A stretch of DNA of 10,456 nt from CAYGFH01 sp964356315 (GCA_964356315.1 CAYHHA010000044.1:1-10456), one strand, 5' to 3'; positions 1 to 5,444 are shown, counted from the first letter of the stretch. Numbers and translations are program-made. The notes: generated from the letters alone by a model not told the origin.

Positions 1-54
1 TAACGAGAATAACGAGAATAACGAGAATAACGAGAATAACGAGAATAACGAGAA
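1..54. repeat. 9-bp tandem repeat, six copies
   Basis: Six perfect head-to-tail copies of TAACGAGAA, running off the left edge of the window, so the true copy number is unknown. The array stops at TAACAA (55-60), about 30 bp before the first gene. It carries a TAA in every copy. It is one of several short-unit arrays in this window; unit length and core differ from the GCGTCA and AATAANN families. Confidence 0.95.
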
Positions 55-78
55 TAACAAATTGACAAAGTGACAGTG

Positions 79-87
79 AGGGAGAGG
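79..87 (+). promoter_or_regulatory. Shine-Dalgarno of the first gene
   Basis: A purine-rich stretch (AGGGAG at 79-84, followed by AGG) ends 7 nt before the ATG at 92 and supports that start. A TTGACA hexamer lies at 62-67, but no convincing -10 follows at the right distance, so no promoter is claimed. Confidence 0.6.
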
Positions 88-91
88 ATAT

Positions 92-301
92 ATGAAAAAG
101 AAAACATATTCAGTACAAGGCATGCACTGCACGAGCTGTGCGATGGTTATTGAGAGTGACCTGGAAGACATTGGCGTGAAAGCGACGTGTAGCTATGCTA
201 AACAAACGCTTGACGTAGAATTTGATGAAGCAACTATTTCGGATAGTCAGATCGAAAACGTCGTCAAAAAGAGCGGGTACGAGGTAACGAATAAGGAATA
301 A
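92..301 (+). CDS. Heavy-metal-associated (HMA) domain protein, CopZ-like metallochaperone
   Basis: A 69-aa single-domain protein with the ferredoxin-like HMA fold. The metal-binding loop GMHCTSC is at residues 10-16, with C13 and C16 as the expected Cu(I)/soft-metal ligands. The C-terminal end 'SGYEV' matches the last strand of the family. Length equals a typical CopZ chaperone or a detached first domain of a copper P-type ATPase. In CopZ-like proteins the Cys pair carries copper to an exporter or regulator; no such partner is visible here, and the next genes are thioredoxin and its reductase, so a thiol/metal-homeostasis role is inferred. The last residues (TNKE) and the TAA stop are encoded by the start of the AT-rich heptad array at 290-345, so the C-terminus appears to be set by the repeat. 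Start supported by a purine-rich SD. Metal specificity cannot be told from sequence. Confidence 0.88.
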   Translation: MKKKTYSVQGMHCTSCAMVIESDLEDIGVKATCSYAKQTLDVEFDEATISDSQIENVVKKSGYEVTNKE

Positions 302-345
302 CAAATAAAAAATAAAGAATAAGGAATAACAAATAAAAAATAAAG
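290..345. repeat. AT-rich 7-bp array (AATAANN), eight units
   Basis: Eight consecutive heptamers with fixed AATAA and two variable bases, in the order AATAAGG, AATAACA, AATAAAA, AATAAAG, then the same four again. It is therefore also a perfect 28-bp direct repeat. The first units overlap the 3' end and stop codon of the preceding gene. No coding potential on the plus strand because of repeated TAA. Confidence 0.93.
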
Positions 346-355
346 ATCGCATTGC

Positions 356-384
356 TTGTAATTCTGTATTTTGGGTGGTACAGT
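356..384 (+). promoter_or_regulatory. Possible extended -10 promoter for trxA
   Basis: TTGTAA (356-361), a 17-nt spacer, then TGGTACAGT, an extended -10 with hexamer TACAGT at 379-384. Each hexamer matches consensus at 4 of 6 positions. The predicted start of transcription would lie about 50 nt upstream of the trxA start. Sequence match only. Confidence 0.35.
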
Positions 385-426
385 AATCATCCGAGAGAGC
401 AATTTCGGCGAACAGTACAATTTTTT

Positions 427-435
427 AAGGAGGAG
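427..435 (+). promoter_or_regulatory. trxA: Strong Shine-Dalgarno that selects the TTG start of trxA
   Basis: AAGGAGGAG at 427-435 ends 9 nt before the TTG at 445. The in-frame ATGs at 469 and 505 have no comparable purine tract at a workable distance. This decides the start against the ATG that would give the usual thioredoxin length. Confidence 0.65.
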
Positions 436-444
436 TGACGTATC

Positions 445-828
445 TTGCAGGCAGATTTATCAAAGCAAATGTCTGAAAGCGGGAGTGCATCTACTCATTT
501 TTTTATGGCAGATATTATCATCACCGATGCGAATTTTGAAGCAGAAGTAGTCAAATCAACCATGCCAGTGCTTGTAGACTTTTGGGCGGTCTGGTGCGGA
601 CCATGTCAAATGCAAGGGCCAATCGTAGAAGAGGTTGCCAAAGAGCTTGCAGGAAAAGCAGTAGTTGGAAAAATGAATGTGGATGAAAATCCATCAGTTC
701 CGCAACAGTTCGGAATTATGAGTATTCCAACGCTTATGATCTTTAAAGATGGAAAAGTTGTGAAACAGTTTGTGGGAGTACAAACAAAAGCGACGCTGGT
801 GGCAGAGTTGGGTAAATTAATTAATTAG
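445..828 (+). CDS. trxA: Thioredoxin
   Basis: Cytoplasmic dithiol-disulfide oxidoreductase that passes electrons from TrxB to target proteins. The canonical active site WCGPC is at residues 50-54 (C51 nucleophile, C54 resolving), with buried Asp D45 in 'VDFWA' and the cis-proline P95 in 'SIPT'. The fold is complete to the C-terminal helix. From the ATG at 505 the protein would be 107 aa, the usual length. The strong SD instead points to the TTG at 445, adding a 20-residue polar N-terminus (MQADLSKQMSESGSASTHFF) with no signal-peptide character. The true N-terminus is therefore uncertain. The G of the TAG stop is the first base of the GCGTCA-type array at 828-888. trxB follows 69 nt downstream, so the pair is probably cotranscribed as a complete thioredoxin system. 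Confidence 0.93.
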   Translation: MQADLSKQMSESGSASTHFFMADIIITDANFEAEVVKSTMPVLVDFWAVWCGPCQMQGPIVEEVAKELAGKAVVGKMNVDENPSVPQQFGIMSIPTLMIFKDGKVVKQFVGVQTKATLVAELGKLIN

Positions 829-888
829 CATCAATGCGTCAATGCTTCAGTGCGTCATTCACATGTTGACGCGTTGACGCTCTGACGC
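828..888. repeat. Inverted pair of GCGTCA-type 8-bp arrays (hairpin)
   Basis: Four forward octamers (828-859: GCATCAAT, GCGTCAAT, GCTTCAGT, GCGTCATT), a 5-nt gap, then three octamers in reverse orientation (865-888; reading the other strand GCGTCAGA, GCGTCAAC, GCGTCAAC). The halves fold on each other: 836-857 against 867-888 pairs at 17 of 22 positions with a 9-nt loop. No T-run follows, so it is not a standard terminator. It fills nearly all of the trxA-trxB gap and ends 9 nt before the trxB ATG, where an SD would normally sit. Forward-orientation arrays of the same family occur inside trxB and gdhA. Confidence 0.85.
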
Positions 889-897
889 CGTAAAACT

Positions 898-1965
898 ATG
901 TACGATGTAATCATCATAGGAAGCGGGCCGGCTGGATATTCTGCGGGCATCTATACATCACGAGCGTTTTTAAAGACGCTTATCCTCACTGGAGTACAGC
1001 AAGGTGGACAATTGACTACGACCACAGAAATCGAAAATTTCCCCGGATTTCCAAAGGGGATACTTGGCGCGCAGCTCATGATGGATATGAGTGAACAGGC
1101 GAAGCGGTTTGGGACGGAAATAGTCGCGGCGACGTGTCAGAGCGTTAAAGCGTCAGATGCAAGCAATAAGGCGTCAGAGCATCAGGGCGTCAATGCTTCA
1201 GAAGCAAGCAATAAGGCGTCAGAGCATCAGGGCGTCAATGCTTCGGAAGTAGGTGACAAGCGACAGGAAACAGGGAAAACATTTGCTGTCACTGCGGATG
1301 GAAAGACGTATGAGGGGAAAACGGTGATTGTGGCTACAGGCGCATCAGCCATGTACTTGGGTCTACCGTCTGAAGAGCGATTAAAAGGAAAAGGGGTGTC
1401 TGGATGTGCAACCTGTGACGGATTTTTCTTTCGAGGAAAAGAAGTTGTCGTGTTAGGCGGGGGAGATACCGCAATGGAAGAAGCGAATTTCCTGACTACA
1501 TTTGCCTCAAAAGTGACCCTTATCCACCGAAGAGAAGAGTTTCGCGCGAGCCCTATTATGCTTGAGCGCGTAAAGAAAAATCCGAAAATTACATTACTAT
1601 TGAATAAAACTGTGGAAGAGATGGTGGGGGAGACAGCGGTCACTGGTATTCGATTGAAAGATACAAAAACAGGTGAGTCCATGCTCTATCCAACTCAAGG
1701 CATCTTTTTAGCTATTGGACATAAGCCGAGTACAGAGTTTTTGAAAGATACGGTGCTAATGGATGTGAAGGGGTATGTGTTGGCAGGTTACGGGTTGCGA
1801 GTTGCGGGCTCGGAAGAAAAAGGCGTTATCCAAACGGCGACCAGTGTGTCGGGGATTTTTGCTGCGGGAGATTGTGTGGATAAACGCTATCGACAAGCCA
1901 TTGTCGCGGCGGGGCAGGGCTGTATGGCGGCCTTGGATGCACAAAAGTATTTGGAAGAACTGTAG
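898..1965 (+). CDS. trxB: Thioredoxin reductase (NADPH, FAD) with in-frame repeat insertions
   Basis: Flavoprotein that reduces oxidised thioredoxin with NADPH. FAD Rossmann motif GSGPAG at residues 8-13, ATGAS at 147-150, redox-active CATC at 170-173, NADP-binding GGGDTAMEEA at 187-196 and HRREEFRA at 210-217, and the C-terminal FAD motif GIFAAGDC at 319-326. At 355 aa it is about 35 residues longer than the E. coli enzyme. The excess is mainly residues 82-117 (36 aa), encoded by an 8-bp tandem array (1142-1247), in a variable surface turn of the FAD domain before the ATGAS strand; all catalytic motifs are intact. A second small expansion at residues 297-305 coincides with four GGTTRCG-like heptamers. 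No SD precedes the ATG; the 5' leader is the repeat hairpin, so translation probably depends on coupling to trxA or an SD-independent route. Confidence 0.95.
   Translation: MYDVIIIGSGPAGYSAGIYTSRAFLKTLILTGVQQGGQLTTTTEIENFPGFPKGILGAQLMMDMSEQAKRFGTEIVAATCQSVKASDASNKASEHQGVNASEASNKASEHQGVNASEVGDKRQETGKTFAVTADGKTYEGKTVIVATGASAMYLGLPSEERLKGKGVSGCATCDGFFFRGKEVVVLGGGDTAMEEANFLTTFASKVTLIHRREEFRASPIMLERVKKNPKITLLLNKTVEEMVGETAVTGIRLKDTKTGESMLYPTQGIFLAIGHKPSTEFLKDTVLMDVKGYVLAGYGLRVAGSEEKGVIQTATSVSGIFAAGDCVDKRYRQAIVAAGQGCMAALDAQKYLEEL
1142..1247 (+). repeat. GCGTCA-type 8-bp array inside trxB, with a 45-bp tandem duplication
   Basis: Two leading octamers (1142-1157), then two consecutive 45-bp copies (1158-1202 and 1203-1247, 43 of 45 bases identical). 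Each 45-bp copy is a 13-nt spacer followed by four octamers: GCGTCAGA, GCATCAGG, GCGTCAAT, GCTTCAGA (last one GCTTCGGA in copy two). 45 is a multiple of three, so duplication kept the frame and repeats a 15-residue peptide beginning ASNKASEHQGV. All units are in the forward, stop-free orientation. They match the arrays at 828-859 and 6861-6916. Confidence 0.92.
1786..1813 (+). repeat. Short 7-bp array inside trxB
   Basis: Four adjacent heptamers: GGTTACG, GGTTGCG, AGTTGCG, GGCTCGG. They encode residues 297-305 (GYGLRVAGS), in a loop between the last NADP-domain strand and the C-terminal FAD motif where family members vary in length. Degenerate and short, so it could be chance. Confidence 0.45.
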
Positions 1966-1977
1966 ATTTCGTCAATA

Positions 1978-2006
1978 TTGACATATAATGGTATATACGA
2001 TAATAT
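1978..2006 (+). promoter_or_regulatory. Promoter of the toxin-antitoxin locus
   Basis: A perfect -35 TTGACA at 1978-1983, with TAATAT at 2001-2006 after a 17-nt spacer (GATAAT at 1999-2004 is an alternative with 15 nt). Transcription would begin within a few bases of the ATG at 2015, giving a leaderless or nearly leaderless mRNA, in keeping with the absence of any SD. A perfect TATAAT also lies at 1984-1989 but lacks a good -35; used instead, it would give a leader of about 20 nt. Confidence 0.6.
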
Positions 2007-2010
2007 ATAC
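1991..2010. promoter_or_regulatory. Operator-like inverted repeat over the -10 region
   Basis: GTATATA at 1991-1997 and TATATAC at 2004-2010 form perfect 7-bp arms with a 6-nt centre. The repeat covers the candidate -10 and lies just before the antitoxin start. Phd/YefM antitoxins commonly repress their own promoter by binding such palindromes, so this is the expected place for autoregulation. Function inferred from position and symmetry. Confidence 0.5.
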
Positions 2011-2014
2011 GTAT

Positions 2015-2281
2015 ATGTTACTACCTCAAACAACTACACCACGAGAATTGCAACGATCATATCGGGATATTTTTACGAAAGCGAAAGCATCTGGGCCTGT
2101 GATTGTCCTTACTAATAACAAACCGGATGTGGCCATTATTGGGGTAGAGGAGCTTGAGCGATTATACGCTGATAAAGAGCAACAAGAAGTGTCGCTTACT
2201 CTTGAAGCGATTGCTGAGTATAAAACGGCTAAAAAACAAGGAAAACTGATAAAGGCCGCATCAATAGGGGATATAGTATAG
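2015..2281 (+). CDS. Phd/YefM-family antitoxin
   Basis: An 88-aa protein from the ATG at 2015. The N-terminal half fits the Phd/YefM DNA-binding fold: 'TTPRELQRSYRDIFTKAKASGPVIVLTNNKPDVAIIGVEELERL', with the family pattern of a helix, a 'PVIVL' strand, a turn with N-K-P, then 'VAIIGVEELE'. The C-terminal part (from about residue 54) is charged and helical, as expected for the toxin-wrapping tail. In this family the N-terminus binds the operator and the C-terminus neutralises the toxin. A RelE-like toxin lies downstream but is separated by 104 bp rather than overlapping, which is unusual. An upstream ATG at 1988 would add nine residues (MVYTIIYTY) but would lie inside the promoter/operator, so it was not chosen. 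Confidence 0.8.
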   Translation: MLLPQTTTPRELQRSYRDIFTKAKASGPVIVLTNNKPDVAIIGVEELERLYADKEQQEVSLTLEAIAEYKTAKKQGKLIKAASIGDIV

Positions 2282-2313
2282 ATGTTGGCTATGGCCGCAT
2301 CACATTAATAACG

Positions 2314-2368
2314 TACTTCATACGAATATGCGGCACTAGTGCCCGTATTTGCAAATTCCTATGAAGTA
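2314..2368. repeat. Imperfect hairpin between antitoxin and toxin
   Basis: Arms 2314-2333 and 2349-2368 pair at 16 of 20 positions. At the centre, GGCACTAGTGCC (2332-2343) is a perfect 12-bp palindrome. No T-run follows. It accounts for most of the gap between antitoxin and toxin and ends 17 nt before the toxin ATG. Possible roles are an inserted palindromic element, an attenuator limiting toxin expression, or a second regulator site; sequence does not separate these. Confidence 0.6.
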
Positions 2369-2385
2369 ATTCGCAAACTGGCACT

Positions 2386-2640
2386 ATGGATGTTTATTAT
2401 TCTCCAGGATTTATACGAACATATAAAAAGTTGCCTCACGCAGTTCAGAAAAAATTTATTGAAGTTGAGCAGATCTTTCGGGTTAATCCTCATGTTACAA
2501 CACTTCGAACGCATGCGTTGCAAGGAAAACTAAAAGGGTATTATGCATTTTCGGTAACGTACAGCTATCGTGTGTTGTTTGCTTTTGAGCCAGATGGCGT
2601 GACATTTATCGATATTGGGACACATGGGATATATCGGTAG
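2386..2640 (+). CDS. RelE/YafQ-family toxin (mRNA interferase)
   Basis: An 84-aa basic protein with the RelE-superfamily layout: 'YSPGFIRTYKKLP' at the N-terminus, a helical stretch to about residue 32, the core 'LQGKLKGYYAFSVTYSYRVLF' at residues 45-65, and the end 'IDIGTHGIYR' at 75-84. Candidate catalytic residues are R62, H80 and Y83, by comparison with YafQ/RelE-type enzymes, which cleave mRNA on the ribosome. The Phd-like gene upstream is the expected antitoxin. No SD precedes the ATG, so toxin synthesis is probably weak. The gene ends 4 bp from the stop of the convergent minus-strand gene. The toxin looks intact. Confidence 0.85.
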   Translation: MDVYYSPGFIRTYKKLPHAVQKKFIEVEQIFRVNPHVTTLRTHALQGKLKGYYAFSVTYSYRVLFAFEPDGVTFIDIGTHGIYR

Positions 2641-2644
2641 ACAT

Positions 2645-3607
2645 CTATTTTACTAACACGCACTGCTTATTTACACATTTTGGGTTGCCCTCACAATACC
2701 GAGCACACATTTGTTTATTTGGCGTAAGATTACTCTTTAAATCTGCGGTGCAACTACATGAATTAAGTCCACAATCAATGTCTGTGGTGCATGTGTCAGT
2801 TTTCGCTTGAGCATCAGTCTCTATAAATTTAAAGGTGGAGAGGATTCGATTAAATATATCAGTATTTTTTAAGTAGAATGCATAGAGGGTAGTATCTTTT
2901 TGAAAAAGTATTGTTTTGTAGGACCCGGGGGTAACAACTCCGCTCCAGCTTAGTGTATAGAATACGTTACTAGAAAACGTATATTCAAAATCTGCAATCC
3001 CATTAAATGTTGATTGTATCAACGGCGATATGGTCGTAGTTTGAGGGTGTTCTTTTTGCTTCTGATATATCTCATTCACTAATTCTGGCAATTTTTTATT
3101 ATGCTCAGCCACATCGGATACTTGTATTTGTATGAAATTATTAAATTTATCTGCCTCTGATTGCAAAATGTCTAATTGATTTTCAGTTCCGTTGCTTTGA
3201 CTAAATACTCCAGTTATTACGTCTGCAAATCCCGATAGGTATTCAGTTGGATAATTGATTGAGTAGCCATGTTTTTTATTGGTATAGATTTTCCAGTTCG
3301 CTGTTCCAGCTGGGGTTGGTGAAATTTGTGCTGTCGGACACGGAGTGAATTCACATTTCGGTCCAGAGCGCCCGACACTGGTGCTATCTGGACACACCTT
3401 TGCCTCCATAGTGCACGCACGCTGTGCTGATGGTGGTTTTGGAGCATAGTGATACACGCCATACGCTAGCGCAACAGCGCCAAGCGTGAGGATGATAGTA
3501 AGGGTGATGGTGCGAAATTGAGATGGATGTGGCTCTGGAGGTGGTGGGGTTGGTGGTTGTTCGGGTAAAGGGGGTGTAGGATCTGTCGTAGCATTCATTA
3601 TGCTCAT
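2645..3607 (-). CDS. Membrane-anchored Cys-rich extracytoplasmic protein, function unknown
   Basis: A 320-aa protein. Residues 1-30 are strongly proline-rich (short PPLPEQPPTPPPPEP tract), followed by one membrane segment at about 33-53, predicting a short cytoplasmic N-terminus and an exported body. Residues 65-91 hold a four-Cys motif (C65, C72, C85, C90; 'CPDSTSVGRSGPKCEFTPCP') that I recognise as recurrent in proteins of CPR bacteria. Residues 105-263 form a globular domain opening with 'WKIYTNKKHGYSINYP', the pattern of PsbP-like or similar bacterial surface domains. The C-terminal 50 residues carry eight more cysteines (273, 279, 284, 286, 301, 305, 311, 316), probably disulfide-bonded. 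No catalytic motif is visible. The ATG at 3607 has no SD; an alternative start is M4. The gene follows two minus-strand genes after a palindrome-rich gap. Confidence 0.75.
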   Translation of the reverse strand: MSIMNATTDPTPPLPEQPPTPPPPEPHPSQFRTITLTIILTLGAVALAYGVYHYAPKPPSAQRACTMEAKVCPDSTSVGRSGPKCEFTPCPTAQISPTPAGTANWKIYTNKKHGYSINYPTEYLSGFADVITGVFSQSNGTENQLDILQSEADKFNNFIQIQVSDVAEHNKKLPELVNEIYQKQKEHPQTTTISPLIQSTFNGIADFEYTFSSNVFYTLSWSGVVTPGSYKTILFQKDTTLYAFYLKNTDIFNRILSTFKFIETDAQAKTDTCTTDIDCGLNSCSCTADLKSNLTPNKQMCARYCEGNPKCVNKQCVLVK

Positions 3608-3663
3608 GGTAATTCATGTATCTACTCAAATGCAATGCTAATTGCTCACATTAATACTCATAT

Positions 3664-3693
3664 CAATACACATGAATCGATTCATGTGTATTG
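3664..3693. repeat. 30-bp perfect palindrome
   Basis: A perfect inverted repeat with no spacer: half-site CAATACACATGAATC at 3664-3678, followed directly by its reverse complement at 3679-3693. It lies 56 nt upstream of the start of the Cys-rich gene and downstream of the cyclotransferase-like gene on the same strand. No T-run is present on either side, so a rho-independent terminator is unlikely. An operator for a dimeric regulator or a cruciform-forming element fits better. Confidence 0.9.
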
Positions 3694-3711
3694 GGGTGGG
3701 GACATACTGCA

Positions 3712-3729
3712 TACTGTAAAAATACAGTA
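3712..3729. repeat. Inverted repeat next to the stop of the cyclotransferase-like gene
   Basis: TACTGTA (3712-3718), a 4-nt A-run, then TACAGTA (3723-3729): perfect 7-bp arms. It begins one base beyond the TAA stop (3731-3733) of the minus-strand gene. As RNA it is a small stable hairpin without a following U-tract. It may limit 3' decay or act as a binding site; it resembles a LexA box in half-site but not in spacing. Confidence 0.6.
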
Positions 3730-3730
3730 C

Positions 3731-4282
3731 TTATGTGTCTATATCCGCTGTTTTTTTGGATTTGGACAGCTGTTCCAGTATTTTCCGAGCGTCGCCTATG
3801 CGATAGTCATCGTTTGAGACGAATGATTGTTTGGTTCCATTGAGGTTATCATCATACCAAAGCCCATCTGCTACCCGAAACACATCTGCTTCGTCTGGCG
3901 CTTTTTCTGTAACTGCTTGGACTGTCGTGCCGTCATATTGTACGACCGATACAGAAATGAGTTCTTTCCATGATCCTACAAATTCCCACGTTTTGAGGAG
4001 TTCTAATTGCTCTTGGGAAAGTTCCCAGATTCTTCCTGCAACTACGCCTTCATGAGATTTTATCGTATACCCCCGAAACGAGTCACCCCATACTTGTTGA
4101 AGGAGTGTCTTGGCAGGATCGGGGATCTGCATAATTTTTTGATAGCACAGCGCAAATCCGTGGATGATAGCGCCTGAGCCACCTATCGGTCTTTCTCCAA
4201 ATATTTTTTCCAACCGGTCATCACTTCTGTTGGCTCCGTATCCGAAATAGTAGAGTGGGCTATCTGGTTGAGAATTTACCAT
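3731..4282 (-). CDS. Gamma-glutamylcyclotransferase / AIG2-like protein
   Basis: A 183-aa soluble protein. 'YYFGYGANRS' at residues 11-20 matches the family's substrate-pocket motif (usually YGSN; here YGAN). 'GVVAGRIWELSQEQLELLKTWEF' at 79-101 matches the conserved strand-helix that carries the essential Glu; E100 or a nearby Glu is the likely acid/base. Characterised members release 5-oxoproline from gamma-glutamyl peptides or amines, but many bacterial members have no known substrate. The C-terminal 40 residues, with 'LWYDDNLNGT' and 'DDYRIGDARKIL', fit members with a helical tail. The ATG follows the stop of the upstream gene after only 2 nt and has no SD, so translation is probably coupled to that gene. 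Confidence 0.72.
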   Translation of the reverse strand: MVNSQPDSPLYYFGYGANRSDDRLEKIFGERPIGGSGAIIHGFALCYQKIMQIPDPAKTLLQQVWGDSFRGYTIKSHEGVVAGRIWELSQEQLELLKTWEFVGSWKELISVSVVQYDGTTVQAVTEKAPDEADVFRVADGLWYDDNLNGTKQSFVSNDDYRIGDARKILEQLSKSKKTADIDT

Positions 4283-4284
4283 AG

Positions 4285-5361
4285 TTATGGGAATAAAATA
4301 TTTGCTTCATATGGATTTATCCGTTGTAACAATATCTGCAAGGGGTACTGAGCTACTCCGAATTGGAATTTTGTTTCTATGTTATCTTTGCTCGTGTCAA
4401 CTGGGGGAAGGTAGAATAAAGCGAGCATATGGATCATTGTATCTGAGCTTTCTGGATTTTCCTCGTTATATTTTCCTTGGGCTCGAAGCGCTGTAATATA
4501 TCTTGCATGAAGATCGGTGTAGTCTCCTGGTTTGAAATCACCGTACGCTTTATGTCGAGACTCATCATAGAGACCAAGGCGTTTTTCGTAGTGTTCGACA
4601 GATTCAGCGAATTGCCATAATTCTTTTGGATTTTTCATGCGTTCTACAAACCATTTTGATTCTTGAATATACGCTGGGTCTTCCATGCTCGAGTACACGA
4701 TAAATGTTTTCCCTCCTGGGGCGCACTCATACAATCCTTGAATAAGAAGCGTGATAGTTGAGATTTCTTGGTTGATGTCGTGTCGCTCTGTTTGTTCTCC
4801 TAGTGTATACCTATCGTCGCTGCTCATATGTTCTTTTAGCTTATCCCAGCCTGCTGAACGCAATTCTGATTTGTGACCCTTTTCTATCGAATGTAATTTG
4901 GATTTGCACCTGTCACGATAGTACCGTAGAAGAAAATCAGCGCTTTCGAATTTTTTGTTTTTTAGCGATTCAAGGAGGATCTGTGAAATTTGTTCCTGTC
5001 TCGTTGCTTCTTGTTCTGTCGCTTCTGTTATCTTTGCCAGAGAATCTGCATAAAAAAAACGAGCTGAGCGCCAGAGGGTGGGAACTAGAGCGTCTGCGAG
5101 ATGTTGTCGAAGAGGGATTTTTTTCATGTCTTCTGGGAGTGGGTCTGGTGTATATCTCGATCTTTTTCTTTCTAGATCTTTTTGCTTTTCCTCAAAATCT
5201 TGCACTTGTTTCAGTTCGTCTTTTGAGGGTTTAATTTTATGCACCCAATCAGTAAATATGCAGAGGTCTTTGAATTCTACTATTCCGGCATCGGGAGGGA
5301 GGCTTCGTTCGAGGGTCGTAATCCGTTCACCTTCTTGTAGCAGTTTTATGCTTGAGTCCAT
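4285..5361 (-). CDS. Hypothetical soluble helical protein
   Basis: I do not recognise this 358-aa protein. No signal peptide or membrane segment is visible. Residues 45-70 are very rich in Lys, Glu and Arg ('KDELKQVQDFEEKQKDLERKR') and likely form a coiled coil. The middle (about 100-210) looks helical and charged, and the C-terminal third contains 'GDYTDLHARYITALRAQGKYNE', which could be a helical-repeat unit. No nucleotide-binding or metal-binding motif is evident. The ATG at 5361 was chosen; a TTG at 5379 would add MFYSNH. Neither has an SD. It is the first gene of a minus-strand run and is 2 nt from the cyclotransferase-like gene, implying a shared transcript and possibly a shared role. 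Confidence 0.7.
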   Translation of the reverse strand: MDSSIKLLQEGERITTLERSLPPDAGIVEFKDLCIFTDWVHKIKPSKDELKQVQDFEEKQKDLERKRSRYTPDPLPEDMKKIPLRQHLADALVPTLWRSARFFYADSLAKITEATEQEATRQEQISQILLESLKNKKFESADFLLRYYRDRCKSKLHSIEKGHKSELRSAGWDKLKEHMSSDDRYTLGEQTERHDINQEISTITLLIQGLYECAPGGKTFIVYSSMEDPAYIQESKWFVERMKNPKELWQFAESVEHYEKRLGLYDESRHKAYGDFKPGDYTDLHARYITALRAQGKYNEENPESSDTMIHMLALFYLPPVDTSKDNIETKFQFGVAQYPLQILLQRINPYEANILFP

Positions 5362-5444
5362 ATGATTACTATAGAACAAACGATGAGATCAATACACTGG
5401 GAACAAGGAGATCTATTGGTCAATAGAGAATAATATGCATGTAA

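Noticed and set aside
62..90. Promoter for the HMA gene from TTGACA at 62-67
   Set aside because: The 16-18 nt position holds AGGATA-like sequence that is the SD, not a -10.
828..888. Rho-independent terminator of trxA
   Set aside because: A hairpin is present, but there is no following T-run and trxB starts 9 nt later.
1142..1247. CRISPR array
   Set aside because: Units are 8 bp and contiguous, the 45-bp copies are tandem without unique spacers, and the stretch is translated inside trxB; no cas gene is present.
3712..3729. LexA/SOS box, from CTGT...ACAG half-sites
   Set aside because: CTG and CAG are 8 bp apart rather than the 10 bp of the E. coli-type box, and the site lies at the 3' end of a gene rather than at a promoter.
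3635..3817. 60-aa plus-strand reading frame
   Set aside because: It overlaps the 30-bp palindrome and the 3' end of the minus-strand cyclotransferase-like gene, and has no SD or family resemblance.
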